From: Microbacterium immunditiarum | GTDB lineage: Bacteria; Actinomycetota; Actinomycetes; Actinomycetales; Microbacteriaceae | NCBI RefSeq assembly: GCF_013409785.1 | Contig: NZ_JACCBV010000001.1 | Coordinates: 3,658,001 to 3,722,000 of the forward strand | Reading direction: 5' to 3' | DNA: 64,000 nucleotides | In this document: positions 32,504-40,261 of the stretch, one piece after another | Position numbering within the stretch: the stretch's first letter is position 1 | Layout of the letters: the number at the start of each line of letters is the position of its first letter | Position numbers and translations under genes: made by a program | The notes under the pieces: generated by a model | Databases searched by the model: none | What the model was told of the DNA's origin: nothing | The model's input: the letters and a program-made list of their open reading frames with translations, nothing else

Positions 32504-35500
32504 GTGGGCGACGTGCTCGGACGGTTCGGTCCTGCCACGCGGGACTGGTTCCGTGGCGCCTTCGCGCGGCCGACCGACGCCCAGGTGGGCGCATGGGAGG
32601 CGATCTCGGCCGGAAAGCACGCCCTCGTCGTGGCGCCGACAGGCTCGGGCAAGACGCTCTCGGCGTTCCTGTGGGCGATCGACCGCATCTTCCACGAGAA
32701 GCAGGCGACCCCGCCGACGCCGCCCAAGGGCCGCGGGCGTGCGCGCCGGAGCTCGGATCCGGCGACGCGAGTCCTCTACATCTCGCCCCTGAAGGCCCTC
32801 GGCGTCGACGTCGAGCGCAACCTGCGCTCCCCCCTCGTCGGAATCGGCCAATCGGCGCGGCGCCTCGGCATCGCGGTGCCCGATGTCTCGGTCGGGGTCC
32901 GCTCGGGAGACACGACGTCGAGCGACCGGCGCAAGCTCGTCACGGATCCACCCGACATCCTCATCACGACCCCCGAGTCGCTCTACCTCATGCTCACGAG
33001 CCAGGCGGGCGAGACGCTGCGCGGCGTGCACACGGTCATCGTCGACGAAGTGCACGCGGTCGCCGCCACGAAGCGCGGAGCGCACCTCGCAGTCAGCCTC
33101 GAGCGGCTCGACGACCTGCGGCGCGGGTTCGCCGAGTCCGCGGGTCTCGCCGACTTCGCGCCTGTGCAGCGCATCGGGCTCTCGGCGACCGTGCGCCCGA
33201 TCGACGAGGTCGCGCGATTCCTCGGCGGGGCGCAGCCGGTCGAGATCGTCGCACCACGAGCGTCCAAGGCGTTCGACCTGCGCGTCGTCGTTCCGATCGA
33301 CGACCTGACCAACCCGCCGCCTCCGCCGGGTGTGGATGCGGATGCCTGGGCCCCGGCCAACGGCAACGGCGACGGATCCCCGGACACCGAACGAGGACGC
33401 AACGCGTCCGAGACGAAGCGCGACCCCGAACCCTCCCCCGAGGACTGGTTCGCCGACGGATCCTCCGCGCGCCCCGCGTCGCCCACCGAGATCACGGGGT
33501 CCGTGTGGCCGCACGTCGAGGAGGCGATCGTCGACCGCATCCTGCAGCACCGGTCCACGATCGTGTTCTCGAACTCCCGACGACTCGCCGAGCGGCTCAC
33601 GGGTCGCCTGAACGAGATCTACGCGGAGCGATTGGGGATCGACTCTTCGGCGGGCTCAGGGACCGAGTCAAGGCATCCACCCGCCGCCATGATGGCGCAG
33701 GCGGGCGCCACCGCCGGTGCGCCTCCCGTGCTCGCGAAAGCACACCACGGATCGGTGTCGAAGGAGCAGCGGGCGATCGTCGAAGACGAGCTGAAGTCCG
33801 GCGCCCTCAAGTGCGTCGTCGCGACGAGCAGCCTCGAGCTCGGAATCGACATGGGCGCGGTCGACCTCGTGATCCAGGTCGAGGCGCCGCCGTCCGCGGC
33901 ATCCGGGTTGCAGCGTGTCGGCCGAGCCGGCCATCAGGTCGGCGAGGTGAGCCGCGCCGCGCTCTTCCCGAAGCACCGCGGAGACGTGCTCCACACGGCG
34001 ATCGTCACCGAGCGCATGCTCGCCGGGCAGATCGAGGCGATCGCAGTACCGCAGAACCCGCTCGACATCCTCGCGCAGCAGACGATCGCGGCATCCGCTG
34101 TCGCTCCGCTCGACATCGAGGGCTGGTACGAGACCATCAAGCGGAGCGCGCCGTTCCGGACGCTCCCGCGGTCGGCGTACGAGGCGACGCTCGACCTGCT
34201 GGCGGGCCGCTTCCCGTCGGATGAGTTCGCCGAGCTGCGGCCGCGCGTCGTGTGGGATCGCGACCAGGGAGTGCTCCTGGGCAGGCCGGGCGCGCAGCGC
34301 ATCGCAGTGACGAGCGGCGGCACGATCCCCGACCGCGGACTCTTCGGCGTCTACGTGGCCGGCGAGAGCCGCAACGCGCGGGTCGGCGAGCTCGACGAGG
34401 AGATGGTGTACGAATCGCGCGTCAACGACGTGTTCACGCTCGGCACGACGAGCTGGCGCATCGTCGAGATCACGCACGACCGCGTGAACGTCGTGCCCGC
34501 CTTCGGCCAGCCCGGCAAGGTGCCGTTCTGGCACGGCGACGGCATCGGCCGGCCCGCCGAACTCGGCGAGGCTCTCGGCAGGTTCTCGCGAGAAGTGTCC
34601 TCGGCGCCGACCGAGAAGGCCGTGGAGCGGCTGCGCGGATCGGGGCTCGACGAGAACGCGATCGGCAATCTCCTCTCCTACCTGGCCGAGCAGCGCGAGG
34701 CGACCGGCACGCTCCCGACCGATCGCACCCTCACCGTGGAACGCGGTCGTGACGAGGTCGGCGACTGGCGCGTGATCCTGCATTCCCCGTACGGAATGCA
34801 AGTGCACGCGCCGTGGGCGCTGGCCGTGAACGCGCGCATCCGCGAGCGGCTCGGTGTCGAAGGATCCGCGGTCGCGAGCGACGACGGCATCATCGCGAGG
34901 GTTCCGGATGCCACGGCCGAACCCCCCGGAGCCGAGCTGTTCGTCTTCGAACCCGACGAGCTCGAGCAGATCGTGACCGACGAGGTCGGCGGCTCGGCGC
35001 TGTTCGCGTCGCGGTTCCGCGAGTGTGCGGCCAGGGCGCTGCTCCTGCCGAGGACGAACCCGAACCGCCGCAGTCCGCTGTGGCAGCAGCGTCAGCGCTC
35101 GGCGCAGCTGCTCGAGGTCGCGCGGCGCTATCCGACGTTCCCGATCATCCTCGAGACGCTCCGCGAGGTGCTGCAGGACGTCTACGACGTGCCCTCCCTC
35201 CTGCGCATCGCGCGCCAGATCGGGGATCGCCGCATCCGCCTCATCGAGGTCACGACCGCGCAGCCGTCGCCGTTCGCGCGCGACCTGCTGTTCGGCTACG
35301 TCGGCGCCTTCATGTACGAGGGCGACTCGCCCCTCGCCGAGCGCCGCGCGGCCGCGCTCTCGGTCGATCCGTCGCTGCTGAGCGAGCTGCTGGGCAAGGT
35401 CGAGATGCGCGAGCTGCTCGACCCCGAGGTGATCGCCCAGTTCGAGCGCGAGGCCCAGCGGCTCGCCCCGGATCGGCGCGTGCGTGGTGTCGAGGGCGTC

Positions 35501-37381
35501 GCCGACCTGTTGCGGATGCTGGGACCGCTGGATGCGGCCGAGACGGCGGCGCGACTGCAGCCGGAGTCGCCCGACGGCGAGCCGGCGGAACGAGGAGCGG
35601 GCGAGGCCGCCCCTACGGCGACCGAGGCCGAGGCATCCGCCGATCTCGACGTCCTCGTGCAGAGCAGGCGTGCGATCGCCGTCACGATCGCGGGAGTCGC
35701 CCGGTTCGCGGCGATCGAAGACGCCGGACGCCTGCGCGACGCGCTCGGCGTCGCTCTTCCGATCGGGGTGCCGACGGCGTTCGTCGAACCCGTTGCCGAT
35801 CCGATGGGCGACCTCGTCGCGCGTTACGCACGCACGCACGGCCCCTTCACCGCGAGCGCCGTCGCCGACCGGCTCGGCATAGGCGTCGCGGTCGCGCGGC
35901 AGACGCTCCAGCGGCTCGAGTCGCAGGGACGCATCTCGAGCGGGTTCTTCCTGCCCGAGCCGACGAAGGGCCCCTCGCAGCACGGCGCCGTCGACGAGAC
36001 GGAGTGGTGCGACTCCGAGGTGCTGCGGCGCCTTCGGATGCGCTCGCTCGCGGCGATCCGCGGCAGCGTCGAGCCGGTTGCGCCGGACGCGTTCGCCCGA
36101 TTCCTGCCGGTGTGGCAGCACATCGCGCGCCCGCTCGAGGGCATCGACGGCGTGGCCGCGGTCGTCGAACAGCTCGCGGGCGTCCCGATCCCCGCGAGCG
36201 CGTGGGAATCGCTCATCCTCCCGTCGCGCGTCGCCGACTACTCCCCCGCGTTCCTCGACGAGCTCACCGCGAGCGGCGAGGTCATCTGGTCGGGGCACGG
36301 CGACCTCCCTGGTCGTGACGGCTGGGTCGCCCTCCACCCCGCCGACGCGGCCGCCCTCACGATCGCGCCGCCCGACGACGAGCTCGCACCCGCGGCCGGA
36401 AGCCTCGAGGAGCGCATCGTCGGGGTGCTGAGGGCGGGCGGCGCCTACTTCGCCGCGCAGCTGCGCCAGCTCGCCGATGCCGAGAACGAGCAGTCCGTCG
36501 TCGAGTCGCTGTGGAGCCTGACGTGGTCCGGACGCGTCACGAACGACACGTTCTCGCCGATCCGCACGCTCCTCGGTCAGGGCTCGCAAGCCCACCGGGT
36601 CTCGCGGCGCACGCCGCGCGGGCGCATGTACCGCGGCGCGACGCTCGCCCGCGTGGCCTCGAGCCCACCGCCGCGCCCACCCTCGATCGGCGGACGCTGG
36701 TCGCTGATTCCGGAGCCTGAGCCGGATGCCGCGCTCCGCGCGACCGCCGCCGGGAGCCTGCTGCTCGACCGGTATGGCGTCGTCACGCGCGGGTCCGTGC
36801 AGTCGGAGGGCATTCCGGGCGGATTCGCGCAGGTCTACCGCGTGCTCGCCGGCTTCGAGGAGGCGGGGCACTGCCGCCGCGGGTACCTCATCGAGAAGCT
36901 CGGGGCGGCGCAGTTCGCGGCATCCGCCACGATCGACCGGCTGCGCGAGTTCGCCGCCGTCCCCGATCCGCCGCCGCTGAAGGCGGTCACGCTCGCGGCG
37001 ACCGATCCCGCCAGCCCGTACGGCGCGGGGCTCCCGTGGCCCGCGCTCGAGGGCGTGACGCACCGCCCCGGACGCAAGGCGGGCGGCCTCGTCGTGCTCG
37101 TCGACGGATCGCTCACGCTCTACCTCGAGCGCGGCGGCAAGTCCGCGCTGGCCTTCACCGGCGACGAGGCGCTGCTCCAGGCCGCCACCAAGAGCCTCGC
37201 CGACACGGCGCGCCGCCGCGGACTCGACACCCTCACGATCGAGCAGGTCAACGGCGCCTTCGTGTACGGCACCGCCGTCGGGCGTGCTCTCCGCGACGCA
37301 GGGTTCGTCGAGTCCCCGCGCGGACTCACGCTGCGGCGCGAACGCGCCTCGGCGGTGACAGGGGTACGGACGGGTGCCTGA
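32504..37381 (+). CDS. lhr: Lhr-type ATP-dependent helicase (Lhr-Core plus long C-terminal region)
   Basis: This is a 1625-residue superfamily 2 helicase. Motif I is APTGSGKTLSAF (about residue 45), motif II VDEVHAV (DEVH, about 182), motif III LSATVRP, motif V TSSLELGIDMGAVD and motif VI QRVGRAGHQ (about 470). Lhr-Core proteins unwind 3'-tailed DNA and RNA:DNA hybrids in repair, and the C-terminal 700 residues correspond to Lhr-CTD. Length equals the full mycobacterial form. A linker of 80 residues around 270-345 is rich in Pro, Ser and acidic residues. The GTG start overlaps nothing upstream. It overlaps the Nei gene by 8 bases at the 3' end. Confidence 0.93.
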   Translation: MGDVLGRFGPATRDWFRGAFARPTDAQVGAWEAISAGKHALVVAPTGSGKTLSAFLWAIDRIFHEKQATPPTPPKGRGRARRSSDPATRVLYISPLKALGVDVERNLRSPLVGIGQSARRLGIAVPDVSVGVRSGDTTSSDRRKLVTDPPDILITTPESLYLMLTSQAGETLRGVHTVIVDEVHAVAATKRGAHLAVSLERLDDLRRGFAESAGLADFAPVQRIGLSATVRPIDEVARFLGGAQPVEIVAPRASKAFDLRVVVPIDDLTNPPPPPGVDADAWAPANGNGDGSPDTERGRNASETKRDPEPSPEDWFADGSSARPASPTEITGSVWPHVEEAIVDRILQHRSTIVFSNSRRLAERLTGRLNEIYAERLGIDSSAGSGTESRHPPAAMMAQAGATAGAPPVLAKAHHGSVSKEQRAIVEDELKSGALKCVVATSSLELGIDMGAVDLVIQVEAPPSAASGLQRVGRAGHQVGEVSRAALFPKHRGDVLHTAIVTERMLAGQIEAIAVPQNPLDILAQQTIAASAVAPLDIEGWYETIKRSAPFRTLPRSAYEATLDLLAGRFPSDEFAELRPRVVWDRDQGVLLGRPGAQRIAVTSGGTIPDRGLFGVYVAGESRNARVGELDEEMVYESRVNDVFTLGTTSWRIVEITHDRVNVVPAFGQPGKVPFWHGDGIGRPAELGEALGRFSREVSSAPTEKAVERLRGSGLDENAIGNLLSYLAEQREATGTLPTDRTLTVERGRDEVGDWRVILHSPYGMQVHAPWALAVNARIRERLGVEGSAVASDDGIIARVPDATAEPPGAELFVFEPDELEQIVTDEVGGSALFASRFRECAARALLLPRTNPNRRSPLWQQRQRSAQLLEVARRYPTFPIILETLREVLQDVYDVPSLLRIARQIGDRRIRLIEVTTAQPSPFARDLLFGYVGAFMYEGDSPLAERRAAALSVDPSLLSELLGKVEMRELLDPEVIAQFEREAQRLAPDRRVRGVEGVADLLRMLGPLDAAETAARLQPESPDGEPAERGAGEAAPTATEAEASADLDVLVQSRRAIAVTIAGVARFAAIEDAGRLRDALGVALPIGVPTAFVEPVADPMGDLVARYARTHGPFTASAVADRLGIGVAVARQTLQRLESQGRISSGFFLPEPTKGPSQHGAVDETEWCDSEVLRRLRMRSLAAIRGSVEPVAPDAFARFLPVWQHIARPLEGIDGVAAVVEQLAGVPIPASAWESLILPSRVADYSPAFLDELTASGEVIWSGHGDLPGRDGWVALHPADAAALTIAPPDDELAPAAGSLEERIVGVLRAGGAYFAAQLRQLADAENEQSVVESLWSLTWSGRVTNDTFSPIRTLLGQGSQAHRVSRRTPRGRMYRGATLARVASSPPPRPPSIGGRWSLIPEPEPDAALRATAAGSLLLDRYGVVTRGSVQSEGIPGGFAQVYRVLAGFEEAGHCRRGYLIEKLGAAQFAASATIDRLREFAAVPDPPPLKAVTLAATDPASPYGAGLPWPALEGVTHRPGRKAGGLVVLVDGSLTLYLERGGKSALAFTGDEALLQAATKSLADTARRRGLDTLTIEQVNGAFVYGTAVGRALRDAGFVESPRGLTLRRERASAVTGVRTGA

Positions 37382-38159
37382 GGGCGATACCGTCCATCGC
37401 ACCGCGCGGCGCCTCGACGAGGCCCTCGCGGGCGGCACCGTGACGAGGTTCGAGCTGCGGGTGCCCCGGGTCGCGACCGCCGACCTGCGCGGCGAGACGG
37501 TCCACGAGGTGGTCGCCCGCGGCAAGCATCTGCTGCACCGCATCGGCACGTGGACGCTCCACACGCACCTCAAGATGGAGGGCGAGTGGCACGTCTACCG
37601 CCCAGGCGAGCGGTGGCGCAAGCCCGCGTTCAAGGCGCGCGCGATCGTGGGCGCCGACGGACCCCGCGGTTCGGCCGAGACCGTCGGCTTCGAGCTGGCC
37701 GAGATCGCACTCGTCCCGACCTCCGAAGAGGAGAGCCTCGTCGGCTACCTGGGTCCCGACCCGCTCTCCGACGACTGGGACCCCGACGAGGCCGCGCGGC
37801 GGGTCGCCGCCGACACGCGCCCGATGCACGTCGCGCTTCAGGACCAGCGCAATGTCGCCGGGTTCGGCAACGAGTACGTCAACGAGATCCTGTTCGTGCG
37901 CGGCATCCGCCCTGACACGCCCGCGAACGAGACGGATGCCGCGGCCGCCGTCGACCTCGGAGCGCGCATGATCCGCGCGAATCGCGACCGCCGCGACCGC
38001 ACTTTCACAGGCGACGCACGCCCCGGCCGCACGACCTGGGTGTACGGCCGCGACGGCCGCCCGTGCCGCCGCTGCGGGACTCTCATCCGCCGCGGTTCGC
38101 TCGGTGCGGACCCCGCTCGCGAGCGCACCGTGTTCTGGTGTCCGCGCTGCCAGCCCTGA
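37374..38159 (+). CDS. Endonuclease VIII/Nei2-type DNA glycosylase
   Basis: This is a 261-residue Fpg/Nei family enzyme. The catalytic N-terminal proline is followed by EGDTVHRTA, the H2TH region reads DQRNVAGFGNEYVNEILF, and the C-terminal zinc finger has CRRCG and CPRC pairs. It removes oxidised pyrimidines by bifunctional glycosylase/AP-lyase action. The GTG start lies 8 bases inside the Lhr gene. The lhr-nei2 pairing is also known in mycobacteria and supports a joint role in DNA repair. Confidence 0.93.
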   Translation: MPEGDTVHRTARRLDEALAGGTVTRFELRVPRVATADLRGETVHEVVARGKHLLHRIGTWTLHTHLKMEGEWHVYRPGERWRKPAFKARAIVGADGPRGSAETVGFELAEIALVPTSEEESLVGYLGPDPLSDDWDPDEAARRVAADTRPMHVALQDQRNVAGFGNEYVNEILFVRGIRPDTPANETDAAAAVDLGARMIRANRDRRDRTFTGDARPGRTTWVYGRDGRPCRRCGTLIRRGSLGADPARERTVFWCPRCQP

Positions 38160-38268
38160 CCCCGGATCAGCGCGGAGATCCGGGCGTCGAATCGTTGCGA
38201 GGGAATGAATCGGACCCGTATTCCGTTGTTCTCCGACGTGGCATCGAATGGTGCCGCAGGAGGGGAAT

Positions 38269-38676
38269 GTGGGCAAGAACTACGTCGACATCGAGAACGA
38301 CCACGGCGAGACGCTGCGGTATCGCAAGCATGTCAACGGTCGTGGCTTGATCGCGAACGGAGCCAAGGTGCACCCGAGCGCCGTGGTCGAGGCCGGAGCG
38401 TACGTCGAGCCCGGTGTGCACATCGCCGCCGGAGCGCACGTCGGTCGCGGGGCCTGGGTCGAGACGGATGCCGTCATCGGCCCCGAAGCGCAGATCGCCC
38501 CCCATGCGCACATCGGTCCCGGTGCTGCTATCGGCGCCGGAGCGAAGATCGGTGTTCGCACTCACGTCGGAAGCGGCGCACGCGTCGCCGTCGGTTCACT
38601 CATCGGAGACGACGAGACGATCGCCGACGGCGAGAGCGTCGCCACCGACCGTCGCGGTCTGCGCCTGGCCGCCTGA
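38269..38676 (+). CDS. Left-handed beta-helix (hexapeptide-repeat) protein
   Basis: This is a 135-residue protein. From about residue 30 to 115 it is made of hexapeptide units ([LIV]-G-x4 type: VHIAAGAHVGRGAWV, AVIGPEAQIAPHAHIG, AAIGAGAKIG), which fold as a left-handed parallel beta-helix. Such domains make trimers with acyl- or carbonic-anhydrase-type sites, but no catalytic His pattern is clear. The GTG at 38269 is chosen because AGGAGGGG lies just before it. An in-frame ATG 7 codons upstream has no such site. It stands alone. Confidence 0.75.
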   Translation: MGKNYVDIENDHGETLRYRKHVNGRGLIANGAKVHPSAVVEAGAYVEPGVHIAAGAHVGRGAWVETDAVIGPEAQIAPHAHIGPGAAIGAGAKIGVRTHVGSGARVAVGSLIGDDETIADGESVATDRRGLRLAA

Positions 38677-38680
38677 CGGC

Positions 38681-38712
38681 CGACGCTTCGTCTCGCTTTC
38701 GCTCGCTCAGCG
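38681..38712. repeat. Intergenic repeat copy, inverse of 16937-16967
   Basis: A 32-base copy in the 110-base convergent gap. Its reverse complement matches the copy near 16937 almost base for base. A further related fragment, TTGAGCGAGCGTCTCGTCG, follows at about 38733-38752, giving the gap an overall inverted-repeat character that may terminate both flanking transcripts. Confidence 0.6.
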
Positions 38713-38786
38713 ACCGGTTCGAAAGGGCCGGATGTTGAGCGAGCGTCTCGTCGTGCCCGGATGCGCCCGCGCTCGAACCGCCCGCG

Positions 38787-39185
38787 TCACGCGAACAGGA
38801 GGAGCACAAACCCGATGAGCGGGAGCGTGCCCTGGATGAGCGCCGCGCGCAGGTACTTCGAACCCGTCGTGACGAGCACAAGCGCGGCCGCGATCATCGA
38901 GCCGAGGCTGAACAGCACGAGCGTCCGGCCCGCGATGCCCGCGACGGACCCCGCGTCTCCTGCCCAGAACAGCACGATGCCGAGGATCGCGCCGATCGCG
39001 AGGAACAGGTTGTAGAAGCCCTGGTTGTAGGCCATCGGCTTGGTCGCGTCGGCGATCGCCTGGTCGGGTACTCCGAAGCGCTTCCAGATGCGCGGCTGCG
39101 TCCACTGCACGCTCTCCATCACGAAGATGTACACGTGCAGGAGGGCCGCGAGCGCGGCGAACACCAGGGCGAGGGTCGGCACCAT
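38787..39185 (-). CDS. DUF1304 family membrane protein
   Basis: This is a 132-residue protein with four hydrophobic helices. The segment HVYIFVMESVQWTQPRIWKR and the middle YNQGFYNLFLAIGAILG are landmarks of DUF1304 (YqjF-like) integral membrane proteins of unknown function. The ATG at 39185 is clear. It is divergent from the LysR-effector-like gene with a 34-base gap. Confidence 0.85.
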   Translation of the reverse strand: MVPTLALVFAALAALLHVYIFVMESVQWTQPRIWKRFGVPDQAIADATKPMAYNQGFYNLFLAIGAILGIVLFWAGDAGSVAGIAGRTLVLFSLGSMIAAALVLVTTGSKYLRAALIQGTLPLIGFVLLLFA

Positions 39186-39219
39186 GAGCGAACCATACCG
39201 CCCGGGCTACGCTGGCGAC

Positions 39220-39993
39220 ATGGCGAAGGGCGGCAGCTCGCGTGCGCGCGGGCGGAGTTCCGGGCGAGGACGACGGCCCTCTCCGGCTCCGCCGCGCACC
39301 CCGGGGACGTCTGCCGTGAAAGCGTCGGGCCGAAACCGGCCGAAGTCCGCGCCGGACGCCCCCGAGGAGACGATCCGGCCCGACCGTTTCACCCTCGGCG
39401 CGATCCCCGGCGCCACGCCGGGCAAGTGGATCGCGACCTGGCGCGAGCGGGTTCCCGATGTCCCGCTCGAGCTCAGGCACATCTCGGTCTCAACTCAGCG
39501 CGAGGAGCTTCTCGCGCCGCGGGACCCCGACACGGACGAACCGCCCGTCGATGCCGCCCTCGTGCGCCTGCCGATCGTCCGCGAGGGCCTGCACGTCATT
39601 CCGCTGTACGACGAGGTTCCGGTCGTCGTCGTGTCGAAGGACTCGCACCTGAACGCCGCGGACGAACTCGAGCTCGCCGACCTGGCGGATGAAGTCGTCA
39701 TCGTCCCGCGCGACGACGTCCTCGGCATCGAGGTGCCGGGCGCCGTCGCGCCGTCGTTCGATCCGCCCGACGACACCGAGCAGGCGATCGCGACAGTCGC
39801 AACGGGGGTGGGGGTGGTCATCGTCCCGATGTCGCTCGCACGCCTCCACCACCGCCGCGACGTCGAGCATCGGCCGCTGCGCGACGGTCCGCCCTCGACG
39901 GTCGCCCTCGCCTGGCCCACCGACGCGCCGTCGCCGCTCGTGGAGACGTTCGTGGGGATCGTGCGCGGTCGGACGGCGAACTCCTCGCGCTGA
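39220..39993 (+). CDS. Stand-alone LysR-type effector (substrate-binding) domain protein
   Basis: This is a 257-residue protein. From about residue 60 it reads as a type 2 periplasmic-binding fold of the LysR effector domain: FTLGAIPGATPGKWIATWRE, VDAALVRLPIVREGLHVIPL, VPVVVVSKDSHLNAADELEL, and VATGVGVVIVPMSLARLHH. The LysR winged helix is absent. In its place is a 55-residue disordered tail very rich in Arg, Lys, Ser and Pro (GGSSRARGRSSGRGRR). It may be a ligand sensor that binds nucleic acid non-specifically or an anti-regulator; both are guesses. Confidence 0.82.
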   Translation: MAKGGSSRARGRSSGRGRRPSPAPPRTPGTSAVKASGRNRPKSAPDAPEETIRPDRFTLGAIPGATPGKWIATWRERVPDVPLELRHISVSTQREELLAPRDPDTDEPPVDAALVRLPIVREGLHVIPLYDEVPVVVVSKDSHLNAADELELADLADEVVIVPRDDVLGIEVPGAVAPSFDPPDDTEQAIATVATGVGVVIVPMSLARLHHRRDVEHRPLRDGPPSTVALAWPTDAPSPLVETFVGIVRGRTANSSR

Positions 39994-40057
39994 CGCGCGC
40001 CGAAACGGCCAACCCGGTCAGGGGTACCGACTGACGCGCCGGCGTCGCGCAGAGAAG

Positions 40058-40091
40058 GGGGGTGCCGCCGTCTGACCCCTGCGGCACCCCC
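40058..40091. terminator. Strong hairpin downstream of the CHAT gene cluster
   Basis: GGGGGTGCCGC (40058-40068) and GCGGCACCCCC (40081-40091) form a perfect 11-bp stem with a 12-base loop. It lies 64 bases after the rightward LysR-effector-like gene and about 170 bases past the leftward CHAT gene stop, so it can end either. The remaining 39994-40261 stretch holds only the motif noted at 40217-40244. Confidence 0.65.
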
Positions 40092-40216
40092 TTGGATCGG
40101 CGCTTTCGCGATCGCGTGCCGTTGGCATTCCCGAACCTGGCACTCCCCGGCCGATCGCGGCGCATCCCCAGACGGAGCCTGGCCGCGGCTCCGTGCGAGC
40201 GTCGTTCCACGATGTC

Positions 40217-40244
40217 GGAGCGCGTCCCTGCGCGCGTGATACAT
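40217..40244 (-). promoter_or_regulatory. Third copy of the upstream element seen in the sigma/subtilase promoters
   Basis: On the plus strand GGAGCGCG-N11-GTGATACAT matches GGAGCGCG-N11-CTGATACAC of the sigma-gene promoter and GGAGGGCG-N11-CTGATACAC of the subtilase promoter with identical spacing. The -10-like ATTGTG is missing at the expected place. It lies just beyond the 3' end of the CHAT gene and points away from the cluster. Confidence 0.35.
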
Positions 40245-40261
40245 ACGGGTCGGAAATTCCC

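Noticed and set aside
33668..37573. A 1301-codon open frame opposite the Lhr gene
   Set aside because: Same reason: a composition shadow of a high-GC coding strand, with no recognisable motif.
40217..40244. A complete third cluster promoter
   Set aside because: The -10-like ATTGTG is absent at the conserved distance (3 of 6 bases match), so only the upstream element is claimed.
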